NCBI GenBank assembly: GCA_002367695.1 | Contig: DFDK01000020.1 | Coordinates: 1 to 29,310 of the forward strand | Length of the DNA stretch: 29,310 nucleotides | Direction of reading: 5' to 3' | DNA from: Acidimicrobium sp. UBA3029 | Lineage (GTDB): Bacteria > Actinomycetota > Acidimicrobiia > Acidimicrobiales > Ilumatobacteraceae | Part shown: in pieces, positions 15,390-22,386 of the stretch | Numbering within the stretch: the first letter of the stretch is position 1 | Layout: the number at the start of each line of letters is the position of its first letter | The notes under the pieces: model-generated | The model's database searches: none | What the model saw: only the letters and a program-made list of their open reading frames with translations | What the model was told of the DNA's origin: nothing | Position numbers and translations under genes: made by a program

Positions 15390-15968
15390 ATGTCAGTTCT
15401 CAAAGAAGTCCTCAGCGCGAATGATTCCTACGTTGCGTCATTTGGTGACAGAGGCACTCTTACCCTCCCACCAGCTCGCCAATTTGCAATTCTGACATGC
15501 ATGGATGCTCGCCTTGACCCAGCAAAATACGCCGGACTTTCCGAAGGTGATGCCCACGTCATCCGAAATGCCGGTGGCAGAGCAACCGATGACGCAATTC
15601 GATCTCTTGTAATTTCATACAAACTTCTCGGCACCAAAGAATGGTTCGTCATTCACCACTCCAATTGCGGCATGGAGTTTTTTACAAACGACGTGATGAG
15701 CGGCTTGCTGCAATCAAGTCTTGAAACAGCGGCCCTCGGCGCAGATGGTTTCACCGATATTGGCAAAGGACCGGGTTCATCTGAGGGCAAATACGTCAAC
15801 TGGCACACCATTGCAGATAATCCAAAAAGCGTTGTTGAAGATGTAAGCAGAATTAGGAATCACCCATTGGTACCGAGGAATATCCCGATATATGGCTACA
15901 TCTACGACGTGGCGACTGGTCAGCTTATTGAAATAGCTGATGCCACGAAGGCGGGAAAGGCCTCCTAA
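15390..15968 (+). CDS. Beta-class carbonic anhydrase
   Basis: The zinc enzyme interconverts CO2 and bicarbonate. The 192-aa protein has CMDAR (Cys37, with the Asp39/Arg41 dyad) and HHSNCGM (His90 and Cys93), giving the Cys-His-Cys zinc set. VIRNAGGRATDDAIRSLVIS is the usual segment between them. It has no signal peptide and should be cytoplasmic. It is monocistronic: its own promoter lies upstream and a convergent helicase gene lies 9 bp downstream. Bicarbonate supply for carboxylations is the expected role. Confidence 0.93.
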   Translation: MSVLKEVLSANDSYVASFGDRGTLTLPPARQFAILTCMDARLDPAKYAGLSEGDAHVIRNAGGRATDDAIRSLVISYKLLGTKEWFVIHHSNCGMEFFTNDVMSGLLQSSLETAALGADGFTDIGKGPGSSEGKYVNWHTIADNPKSVVEDVSRIRNHPLVPRNIPIYGYIYDVATGQLIEIADATKAGKAS

Positions 15969-15977
15969 GAAACGTTT

Positions 15978-17162
15978 CTATACGTTTTCAAGAAAACTGA
16001 ACAAGTCTCGCAAGCGCACATCGTTTGAAAACACTTCAATCGGTGCCTGAATGTCGAGGCGTAGACCACGCTGAATAATGCGACATGTGGTGTGTTGGTT
16101 GTATTCGGCCATCGTCACTGCCCAACCATCTTTGCCGGCACGTGCTGTGCGTCCAGAGCGGTGCAAATATGTTTTTACATCGAGCGGCGGTGCGTAGTGA
16201 ATAACGACCGCAACGTCGTCGATGTCGATACCGCGCGCAGCAACGTCGGTAGCAACCAGGATCTTGAGTTTGTTGTCAGCAAATTTGCCCAATGCTTTTT
16301 CGCGCGCGTTTTGCGGCATATCACCATGCAGCGCTGATGCATCTGCGCCAAGTTTTTGCAGCGCTTCCGCAACTTTGTCACAACTGCGCTTGGTGTCACA
16401 AAACACCACGGTCTGTCCTGCTGCTGCAGCGATATTGGCAATCACGCGATCTTTATCCATGTGATGCACTGCTAAAAATAAATGGCGCATCGTGCCCACC
16501 GTGTCGGTTGGCGAATCAATCGAAACCTCAACGGGGTTCTTCATGTATCGCTTTACGAGGTTGGCAACTTGCCCATCGAGTGTTGCCGAAAACAACATCG
16601 TTTGGTGCACGGCCGTGACATGGCGCATGATCCACTCAACCTGGGGCATAAACCCTTCGTCTGCCATGCGGTCTGCTTCGTCGATTGCTACAACCTGAAT
16701 CGCGCTCAAGTCACACTCCGAAGACTTCATCAGGTCGATCAGGCGCAACGGTGTCGCGACAACAATCTCGATACCCTTCTCAATCTCGACTACTTGTTTT
16801 TGCCTGTCGGCACCGCCATACACAGCGAGTACTCGCACCCCACAATGCTTGCCTATCGGCCCCAACACTTCCGACACCTGCAACGCGAGTTCGCGCGTTG
16901 GCACGATCACCAAACCGTGGGGTTTGCCAGGAGTGGCAGGCGCATCAATGCGCGCCATCATCGGTACACCGAATGCCAGAGTCTTTCCAGAGCCCGTACG
17001 GGCCCTGCCCATCACGTCTTCGCCAGCTAGGGCAACCGGTATCGCCTCTGTCTGAATGGCGAATGGTGCCGAGAATCCGGCTGCAGCGAGGCCAGCATCA
17101 ATGCGCTCAGGTACACCAATATCGGCAAATCCTGTTGGTGTTTTCACTTCGGGGGTCGTCAT
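15978..17162 (-). CDS. DEAD-box RNA helicase
   Basis: This ATP-dependent RNA helicase has all core motifs in order: a Q-motif region (GFSAPFAIQTEAIPVAL), motif I ARTGSGKT, Ia PTRELA, II DEAD (in AIDEADRMADEGF), III SAT, IV VVFCDTKRSC, V VATDVAARGIDID and VI HRSGRTARAG. It lacks the long basic C-terminal tail seen in some RhlE/CsdA proteins and ends shortly after the helicase core. I chose ATG 17162 (394 aa) because the upstream extension to 17270 is Ser/Arg-rich and unlike the family. ATG 17207 is another option. A role in ribosome assembly or mRNA turnover is expected. Confidence 0.93.
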   Translation of the reverse strand: MTTPEVKTPTGFADIGVPERIDAGLAAAGFSAPFAIQTEAIPVALAGEDVMGRARTGSGKTLAFGVPMMARIDAPATPGKPHGLVIVPTRELALQVSEVLGPIGKHCGVRVLAVYGGADRQKQVVEIEKGIEIVVATPLRLIDLMKSSECDLSAIQVVAIDEADRMADEGFMPQVEWIMRHVTAVHQTMLFSATLDGQVANLVKRYMKNPVEVSIDSPTDTVGTMRHLFLAVHHMDKDRVIANIAAAAGQTVVFCDTKRSCDKVAEALQKLGADASALHGDMPQNAREKALGKFADNKLKILVATDVAARGIDIDDVAVVIHYAPPLDVKTYLHRSGRTARAGKDGWAVTMAEYNQHTTCRIIQRGLRLDIQAPIEVFSNDVRLRDLFSFLENV

Positions 17163-17317
17163 CTCTGCTGTCACGCTACCAACCACAGATCTCGAGCGGC
17201 GGGACATCGCTCGGACAACTCTCTGAGACGTCTCGAAGGAAATTCTGGAAATAGTAGACGCAGCCTCCAAAAATCTGTATGGTCAAACTTCCGCATTCAA
17301 ACCCCAAGGAGGTGCTC

Positions 17318-17548
17318 ATGTCCACAGATAACGCTTCGTCGTCTATCTCCATTTTCTCATCACTCGAGAATCGCCATACCTGCGACGAGAGCGCCTTCAC
17401 TGGTCGCAAAGGGATGCGGTACGACTGGCAGCAAATGCTTGTGCCTTCAGATGCAATTTTTGAAGCAAGTCTTCAAACTCTATTGAGCTCGTTTAACACT
17501 CAGCACATCGATGCGGGCGATCAGTATTCGCCGGCAGCAATGAAGTGA
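17318..17548 (+). CDS. Unknown 76-aa protein coupled to homospermidine synthase
   Basis: I do not recognise this protein. It has one of the best ribosome sites in the window (AAGGAGG at 17306-17312) before ATG 17318, and its TGA overlaps the GTG start of the next gene by four bases (GTGA). It is soluble, with a Ser-rich N-terminus, a single Cys (about residue 22) and a central GRKGMRYDWQQMLVPSDAIFEASLQTLL segment that looks structured. The coupling implies that it is made in ratio with the homospermidine synthase. It could be a partner or regulatory subunit, or a translated leader controlling the downstream gene. Confidence 0.7.
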   Translation: MSTDNASSSISIFSSLENRHTCDESAFTGRKGMRYDWQQMLVPSDAIFEASLQTLLSSFNTQHIDAGDQYSPAAMK

Positions 17549-19035
17549 TTTCACCAGCTTCCGCAACATACAAACTTCCGCGTCGCACATTGGTGCTGGG
17601 CTGTGGATCTGTTGCGCAATGTGCGTTGCCATTGATGGTTCGCGATCTCAAGTTTGATCCGACGTCTATCCATATCGTCGACTTCCGCGATAACCGTTCG
17701 CGTGTTGGTGACCTACTCAAGGCTGGAGTCACCTACGAGCAAGATCGCGTGACACGAGAAAATCTCGACACGTTTCTTTCTGCGCGTATTGGAGACGGTG
17801 ATTTGCTACTCGACTTGGCTTGGAATATCGATGGACCAACGATTATGGAGTGGTGCCGCGATCACAATGTTCGTTACCTCAATACTTCCGTCGAGTTGTG
17901 GAATCCATATGACGACATGGCCTCCACTCACCCACTCGATCGCACGTTATATGTTCGCCATCAAGCAATTCGTAAAATGATTGAGCGTTGGGGTTCCAAC
18001 AACGGTGCATCTGCAGTCGTTGAGCATGGCGCAAACCCAGGCATGGTAAGTCACTTGGTTAAGCAAGCACTCACCGACATCACCACCCAATTGCTGGCCG
18101 ATGGCAAGGCCGGTTCGCGTGCAACCGCATTACAAAGTGCACTTGAGGCCCAGCAGTTCAATGTGCTCGCACAACTCACTGGAACCAAAGTCATTCATAT
18201 TGCCGAGCGCGACACGCAAGTGTCAAGCAAACCAAAACTCACCAACGAGTTTTGCAACACGTGGTCAGTAGAAGGCTTTTACGAAGAAGGCGTCGCGCCT
18301 GCCGAGCTTGGATGGGGTACTCACGAAAAGTGGATGCCAGCCAATGCTCACTCGCACACAGATGACGGCCCACGCAACCAAATATGTCTTGCACAACCTG
18401 GCATGGAGTCGTGGGTGCGCAGTTGGGTTCCATCTGGCGACACGCTTGGCATGATCATTCGCCATGGCGAGTCATACACGATGACACATCATCTCACTGT
18501 TAAAAATGCTGACGGCACCGATGCATATCGTCCAACCGTGCACTACGCGTATCATCCGTCTGATGCCGCGATCAACAGTGTGCTCGAGCTGCGTATGCGT
18601 AATTGGGAAATGCAACCAACAGAGCGCATCCTCAATGACGAAATCATTGATGGCCGCGACGAACTTGGCGTGCTACTCATGGGCCACGACTACAAGTCAT
18701 GGTGGACAGGCTCAACGTTGTCGATTCATGAAGCACGCGAGATTATTCCTCACCAGAGTGCAACAACCGTGCAGGTTGCTGGCTCGGTTATAGGCGCCAT
18801 CACCTGGTTGCTCGACTGCCCGTCGGAAGGTGTCCGGGTGCCCGACGAATTGCCTTGGAAGAAAGTGCTCGATGCAACACGGCCTTACATCGGGCCAATT
18901 CATTCAGCGCCTTCCGATTGGACACCGCTCAAGAATCGCAATGACCTCTTTCCCGGTTATGGCAATGACACGAGCCTGCTCGACCACTCGGATCCGTGGC
19001 AGTTCGCCAATTTCTTGGCTCCAACACCGTATTAA
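17545..19035 (+). CDS. Homospermidine synthase
   Basis: This NAD-dependent enzyme makes homospermidine from putrescine (two putrescines, or putrescine plus spermidine). The N-terminal Rossmann fold RTLVLGCGSVAQCALPLMVRD is followed by DRVTRENLDTFLSARIGDGDLLLDLAWNID, YLNTSVELWNPYDD and VVEHGANPGMVSHLVKQALTDI. This order and the 496-aa length match bacterial homospermidine synthase rather than lysine-pathway saccharopine dehydrogenase. Start is GTG 17545, inside the TGA of the upstream small gene. No ornithine or arginine decarboxylase is visible nearby, so the putrescine source lies elsewhere. Confidence 0.88.
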   Translation: MISPASATYKLPRRTLVLGCGSVAQCALPLMVRDLKFDPTSIHIVDFRDNRSRVGDLLKAGVTYEQDRVTRENLDTFLSARIGDGDLLLDLAWNIDGPTIMEWCRDHNVRYLNTSVELWNPYDDMASTHPLDRTLYVRHQAIRKMIERWGSNNGASAVVEHGANPGMVSHLVKQALTDITTQLLADGKAGSRATALQSALEAQQFNVLAQLTGTKVIHIAERDTQVSSKPKLTNEFCNTWSVEGFYEEGVAPAELGWGTHEKWMPANAHSHTDDGPRNQICLAQPGMESWVRSWVPSGDTLGMIIRHGESYTMTHHLTVKNADGTDAYRPTVHYAYHPSDAAINSVLELRMRNWEMQPTERILNDEIIDGRDELGVLLMGHDYKSWWTGSTLSIHEAREIIPHQSATTVQVAGSVIGAITWLLDCPSEGVRVPDELPWKKVLDATRPYIGPIHSAPSDWTPLKNRNDLFPGYGNDTSLLDHSDPWQFANFLAPTPY

Positions 19036-19083
19036 TGACGCGGCTGATCACGCTTGCATTGCCCCGATATGCTTGTTCGTGTT

Positions 19084-19119
19084 ATGACATCAACAGCAAG
19101 CAGCCTCCTACTTACTTAA
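19084..19119 (+). CDS. Leucine leader peptide of leuA
   Basis: The 11-codon ORF reads MTSTASSLLLT-stop with three consecutive Leu codons CTC CTA CTT. Its stop is one base before a GC-rich hairpin, which is followed by an intrinsic terminator and then leuA, the committed step of leucine synthesis. No Shine-Dalgarno precedes the ATG. A possible -10 (TATGCT, 19068-19073) lies close enough that the message may begin almost at the ATG. The sensing of charged tRNA-Leu is inferred from the layout. Confidence 0.8.
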   Translation: MTSTASSLLLT

Positions 19120-19148
19120 CGGCGACAGCCTCATAACCGCTGCCGCCG
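19120..19148 (+). promoter_or_regulatory. Hairpin between leucine leader stop and terminator
   Basis: CGGCG-a-CAG (19120-19128) pairs with CTG-c-CGCCG (19140-19148): eight pairs with one mismatch. It starts right after the leader stop codon, as in the cimA leader. It likely takes part in the choice between terminator and antiterminator. The alternative fold was not computed. Confidence 0.6.
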
Positions 19149-19184
19149 AACCCTCTGAACCTTAAAAAGGTCAGGGGGTTTTTT
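19149..19184 (+). terminator. Attenuator terminator in the leuA leader
   Basis: AACCCTCTGAACCT and AGGTCAGGGGGTT form a stem with one bulge and one G-U pair around an A-rich loop, followed by six T residues at 19179-19184. It ends 22 bp before the leuA ATG and follows the leucine leader peptide, so it is read as an attenuator. Confidence 0.88.
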
Positions 19185-19206
19185 CATTATCACGAAAGAC
19201 AAAACC

Positions 19207-20919
19207 ATGGCACCAAAGCCCACACAACCAAAGAAGATGCATTTCGAGAAGTACTCTCCGTTTATCCCGGTCGTGCTTACCGATCGCACGTGGCCAAACA
19301 ACGTCACTACCAAGGCGCCGCTGTGGTGTTCAGTTGACTTGCGAGACGGCAATCAGGCATTGATAGACCCAATGGACCCAGAGCGCAAACTGCGTATGTT
19401 TAAAACTCTCGTCAGGATGGGCTTCAAAGAAATTGAAGTTGGTTTCCCGTCGGCAAGTCAGCCCGACTACGACTTCGTTCGCCACATCATCGAGCAAGAT
19501 CTCATTCCCGAAGACGTCACTATTCAGGTGTTAGTGCAATGCCGTGTCGACTTGATCAAGCGCACCTACGAATGTTTGCAAGGCGCACCACGTGCCATTG
19601 TGCACTTTTACAACTCCACCAACCCGTTGCAGCGCCGTGTGGTGTTTGGTCTTGAAAAGGCTGGTGTCATCGACATCGCTGTCAAAGCTGCGCAGTTGTG
19701 CAAAGAACTCGAGCCAACGCTTAAGGGCACCGATGTGCGCTACGAGTATTCGCCAGAAAGCTTCACGCTTACCGAGCCAGATTTTGCAATCGAGATTTGT
19801 GAAGCGGTGATGGATGTCATCAAACCAACGACAACGACTCCACTGATTTTGAATCTGCCTGCAACTGTCGAGTGCTACACACCAAACGTGTACGGCGACG
19901 TAATCGAGTGGTTTATTCGCACGATCAAAAACCGCAATACTGTTTGCGTCTCGTTGCACCCGCACAATGATCGTGGTTGCGCAGTAGCAGCTGCCGAGTT
20001 TGGCGTGCTTGCAGGAGCCGACCGAGTGGAAGGCACGCTGTTTGGCAACGGCGAGCGCACAGGCAACGTCGACATCGTCAACTTGGCAATGAACTTGTTC
20101 ATGAACGGTGTTGACCCAGAACTTGACATCACCGACATCGATGCCTTGCGTCGCGATGCCGAATACTGCAACCGACTTCCAGTTGCCGAGCGTCATCCAT
20201 ATGTAGGCGACCTGGTGTACACCGCGTTTTCGGGCAGTCACCAAGATGCGATTAAGAAGGGCCTCGAGGCATTGCCTAATGATTATGACCAATGGGGTGT
20301 TCCATACCTACCTATTGACCCAAAGCATGTTGGACGTTCATACGAAGCAGTGATTCGCGTCAACAGCCAGTCGGGCAAGGGTGGTGTTGCATACATCATG
20401 AAAACCGAGCACGGGTTTGATTTGCCACGCCGTTTGCAAATCGAGTTCTCACAAAACATCCAACACCTCACCGAAGATTCGGGTAGCGAGATTTCGCCGA
20501 TCATGATGTGGGATGCATTCAAGAATGATTATCTTGCAGATGTTCCGCGCTATAACTTGGTGAGCCACGAACTCAAAAGTGAGTCGGTGACTGGCAATAC
20601 TGAAATTACCGCGCAGATCGATATCGATGGCAAGCGCCAGACATTTACAGGCAAGGGCAATGGCCCTATCGATGCATTTGTGCACGCCATCCGAGCCGAG
20701 TTCACGGGCAACATCGACGTCAAGGACTACACCGAACACGCACTCGGCCAGGGTTCGCAAGCAACTGCAGTTGCCTATGTCGAAACCGGTGACGAAACTG
20801 GCAACACACGTTGGGGTGTCGGCATCGACCCAAACACCATCACCGCGTCATTGCGCGCTGTGCTCAATGCATTTGAGAGGCACGAGGCCAAGCACACAGC
20901 ACACCCCGGCATAAAATGA
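19207..20919 (+). CDS. leuA: 2-isopropylmalate synthase
   Basis: The enzyme condenses 2-oxoisovalerate with acetyl-CoA, the committed step of leucine synthesis. At 570 aa it is the long actinobacterial type with an N-terminal extension (KYSPFIPVVLTDRTWPNN) before the barrel. Motifs are VDLRDGNQALIDPM (residues 43-56), the metal site SLHPHNDRG and GNGERTGNVDIV. A C-terminal leucine-sensing domain (GKGNGPIDAFVHAI onward) indicates feedback inhibition in addition to attenuation. A ferredoxin, pyrF and an SCP2-like gene follow on the same strand with gaps of 10-18 bp. Confidence 0.97.
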   Translation: MAPKPTQPKKMHFEKYSPFIPVVLTDRTWPNNVTTKAPLWCSVDLRDGNQALIDPMDPERKLRMFKTLVRMGFKEIEVGFPSASQPDYDFVRHIIEQDLIPEDVTIQVLVQCRVDLIKRTYECLQGAPRAIVHFYNSTNPLQRRVVFGLEKAGVIDIAVKAAQLCKELEPTLKGTDVRYEYSPESFTLTEPDFAIEICEAVMDVIKPTTTTPLILNLPATVECYTPNVYGDVIEWFIRTIKNRNTVCVSLHPHNDRGCAVAAAEFGVLAGADRVEGTLFGNGERTGNVDIVNLAMNLFMNGVDPELDITDIDALRRDAEYCNRLPVAERHPYVGDLVYTAFSGSHQDAIKKGLEALPNDYDQWGVPYLPIDPKHVGRSYEAVIRVNSQSGKGGVAYIMKTEHGFDLPRRLQIEFSQNIQHLTEDSGSEISPIMMWDAFKNDYLADVPRYNLVSHELKSESVTGNTEITAQIDIDGKRQTFTGKGNGPIDAFVHAIRAEFTGNIDVKDYTEHALGQGSQATAVAYVETGDETGNTRWGVGIDPNTITASLRAVLNAFERHEAKHTAHPGIK

Positions 20920-20937
20920 CTCAACTAGTCTGAGCAC

Positions 20938-21129
20938 ATGCAAATAACTGTTGACTTCGATATGTGCGCCGCAACAGGTGGCTGCGTCAACCAGGCGCCA
21001 GAGGTTTTTGAGATTCGTGACGACGGTTTCTTATATGTCCTACAAGAAAATCCTGACGAGTCATTGCGGGCAAAAGTCAAACTGGCCGAAGAGTTGTGCC
21101 CTACAGGCGCTATCACCATCACCGAGTAA
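20938..21129 (+). CDS. Small single-cluster ferredoxin ([3Fe-4S] type)
   Basis: This 63-aa electron carrier has Cys10, Cys16 and Cys54 in the pattern C-x5-C ... CPTGAI. The usual second Cys of a [4Fe-4S] site is missing, as in actinobacterial [3Fe-4S] ferredoxins that serve cytochromes P450 and other oxygenases. CVNQAPEVFEIRDDGF is characteristic. No P450 or reductase is present in the window, so the partner is unknown. It lies between leuA and pyrF, 18 bp and 15 bp away. Confidence 0.88.
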   Translation: MQITVDFDMCAATGGCVNQAPEVFEIRDDGFLYVLQENPDESLRAKVKLAEELCPTGAITITE

Positions 21130-21144
21130 GACACACAACCACTC

Positions 21145-21960
21145 GTGGGCTTCACTTCCAAACTCAACTCTGCGTGGGCCACCAGCAATTCTGCATTGTG
21201 CGTCGGCCTAGACCCCGACATCGACAAGCTTCCCGCTCATTTGCAAGCTGACCCGCTTGGTGTGCAAAAGTTTTGCATCGACATCGTCGATGCCACAGCC
21301 GACACGGTGTGCGCATTCAAACCGCAGATTGCATACTTTGCAGCTATCGGCGCCGAGGCTCAATTGCAGGCAGTATGCGACCACATTCGCACCCAGTACC
21401 CACATATCGTGCTCATTCTCGACGCCAAGCGTGGCGATATCGGAGACACAGCATCGCTCTATGCACGCGAGGCTTACGAGCGATACCAAGCCGACGCCGT
21501 CACTGTTAACCCTTATCTCGGCACCGATTCGCTCGAACCTTTTTTGCGCACAACTGGTAAGGGCACCATCGTGTTGTGCCGCACTTCGAACCCTGGCAGT
21601 GCCGAGTTTCAATCGCAACTCATTAATAACGAGCCGCTCTACCAAGTGATCGCTCGTACCGCAGCAACCAAGTGGAACACTGTTGGCGATTGTGCGCTTG
21701 TTGTTGGCGCTACATACCCAACCGAACTAGCCGAAGTTCGCGCAATTGTTGGTGACATGCCACTGCTTGTTCCTGGCATTGGTGCACAAGGAGGCGACGT
21801 TCAAGCCGCAGTTACATCTGGCCGCACCGCTAATGGCACAGGACTCATCATCAACTCTTCGCGCGCAGTCTTGTACGCAAGCAATGGCACCGATTTTGCA
21901 CATGCAGCACGCACTGTGGCACTCAGCACACGAGATGCCATTCGTCAATTCTCCAACTAA
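21145..21960 (+). CDS. pyrF: Orotidine 5'-phosphate decarboxylase, type 2
   Basis: The enzyme makes UMP from OMP in the last step of de novo pyrimidine synthesis. The catalytic motif is LILDAKRGDIGDTA (Asp93-Lys95 ... Asp98). CVGLDPDIDKLP, AFKPQIAYF, VNPYLGTDSLEPF and the C-terminal PGIGAQGGD are typical of the type-2 PyrF found in actinobacteria. The 271-aa length fits. Start is GTG 21145, 15 bp after the ferredoxin stop. Other pyr genes are not in this window. Confidence 0.95.
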   Translation: MGFTSKLNSAWATSNSALCVGLDPDIDKLPAHLQADPLGVQKFCIDIVDATADTVCAFKPQIAYFAAIGAEAQLQAVCDHIRTQYPHIVLILDAKRGDIGDTASLYAREAYERYQADAVTVNPYLGTDSLEPFLRTTGKGTIVLCRTSNPGSAEFQSQLINNEPLYQVIARTAATKWNTVGDCALVVGATYPTELAEVRAIVGDMPLLVPGIGAQGGDVQAAVTSGRTANGTGLIINSSRAVLYASNGTDFAHAARTVALSTRDAIRQFSN

Positions 21961-21970
21961 AGTTCTCTCT

Positions 21971-22384
21971 ATGCAACACCCGTTTTTGTCAGAAGAGTGG
22001 ATTACAGAGGCGCGCATAATTCGCGCAAAATACGAAGGACAAGTTCCCAAAATCCCCATCTCTATTCGCATGAACCAAGTCATCACTAAAGTGCCATTTG
22101 GTAACGGCGACATCAACAGCCACATCGATACATCGTCTGGTGTATTAGTCATGGACTTAGGCCATATCAGCGAACCCGACCTCACTGTCACTACCGATTA
22201 CGAGACTGCCCATAAGGTCTTTTTTGATCAGGACCCGCAGGCCAGCATGCAGGCATTCATGTCGGGTCGTATCAAGGTTGAAGGCGATGTCACCAAGATG
22301 TTGATGATGCCATCGGTTATGCCAGTGAGTGACCTAGCTGAGCAGGTTGCTGCCGAAATTCTCGGCATTACTTCGCGCCAATAA
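21971..22384 (+). CDS. SCP2 sterol-carrier-like domain protein
   Basis: The 137-aa protein starts at ATG 21971, ten bases after pyrF; a longer in-frame extension would overlap pyrF and is rejected. It has a single SCP2-type lipid-binding fold: a strand LVMDLGHISEPDLTVTTDYETAHKVFF, then DPQASMQAFMSGRIKVEGDVTKMLMM, the usual family signature near the C-terminus. Such proteins bind lipids or acyl-CoA; the ligand here is unknown. It is the last gene of the leuA unit and ends two bases from the convergent MFS gene. Confidence 0.8.
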   Translation: MQHPFLSEEWITEARIIRAKYEGQVPKIPISIRMNQVITKVPFGNGDINSHIDTSSGVLVMDLGHISEPDLTVTTDYETAHKVFFDQDPQASMQAFMSGRIKVEGDVTKMLMMPSVMPVSDLAEQVAAEILGITSRQ

Positions 22385-22386
22385 AT

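Noticed and set aside
15968..15979. Perfect palindrome AGAAACGTTTCT as a bidirectional terminator
   Set aside because: It bridges the convergent stops of carbonic anhydrase and helicase, but the stem is AT-rich with no T-run, so terminator activity is not supported.
17171..17317. Structured RNA or riboswitch before the homospermidine synthase unit
   Set aside because: Small stems (CGAGCG/CGCTCG and GAGACGTCTC) exist but do not match a known polyamine or other riboswitch, and no terminator or sequestered ribosome site is evident.
19531..20292. 253-aa minus-strand ORF
   Set aside because: It is fully antisense to leuA and its composition is typical of a shadow frame.
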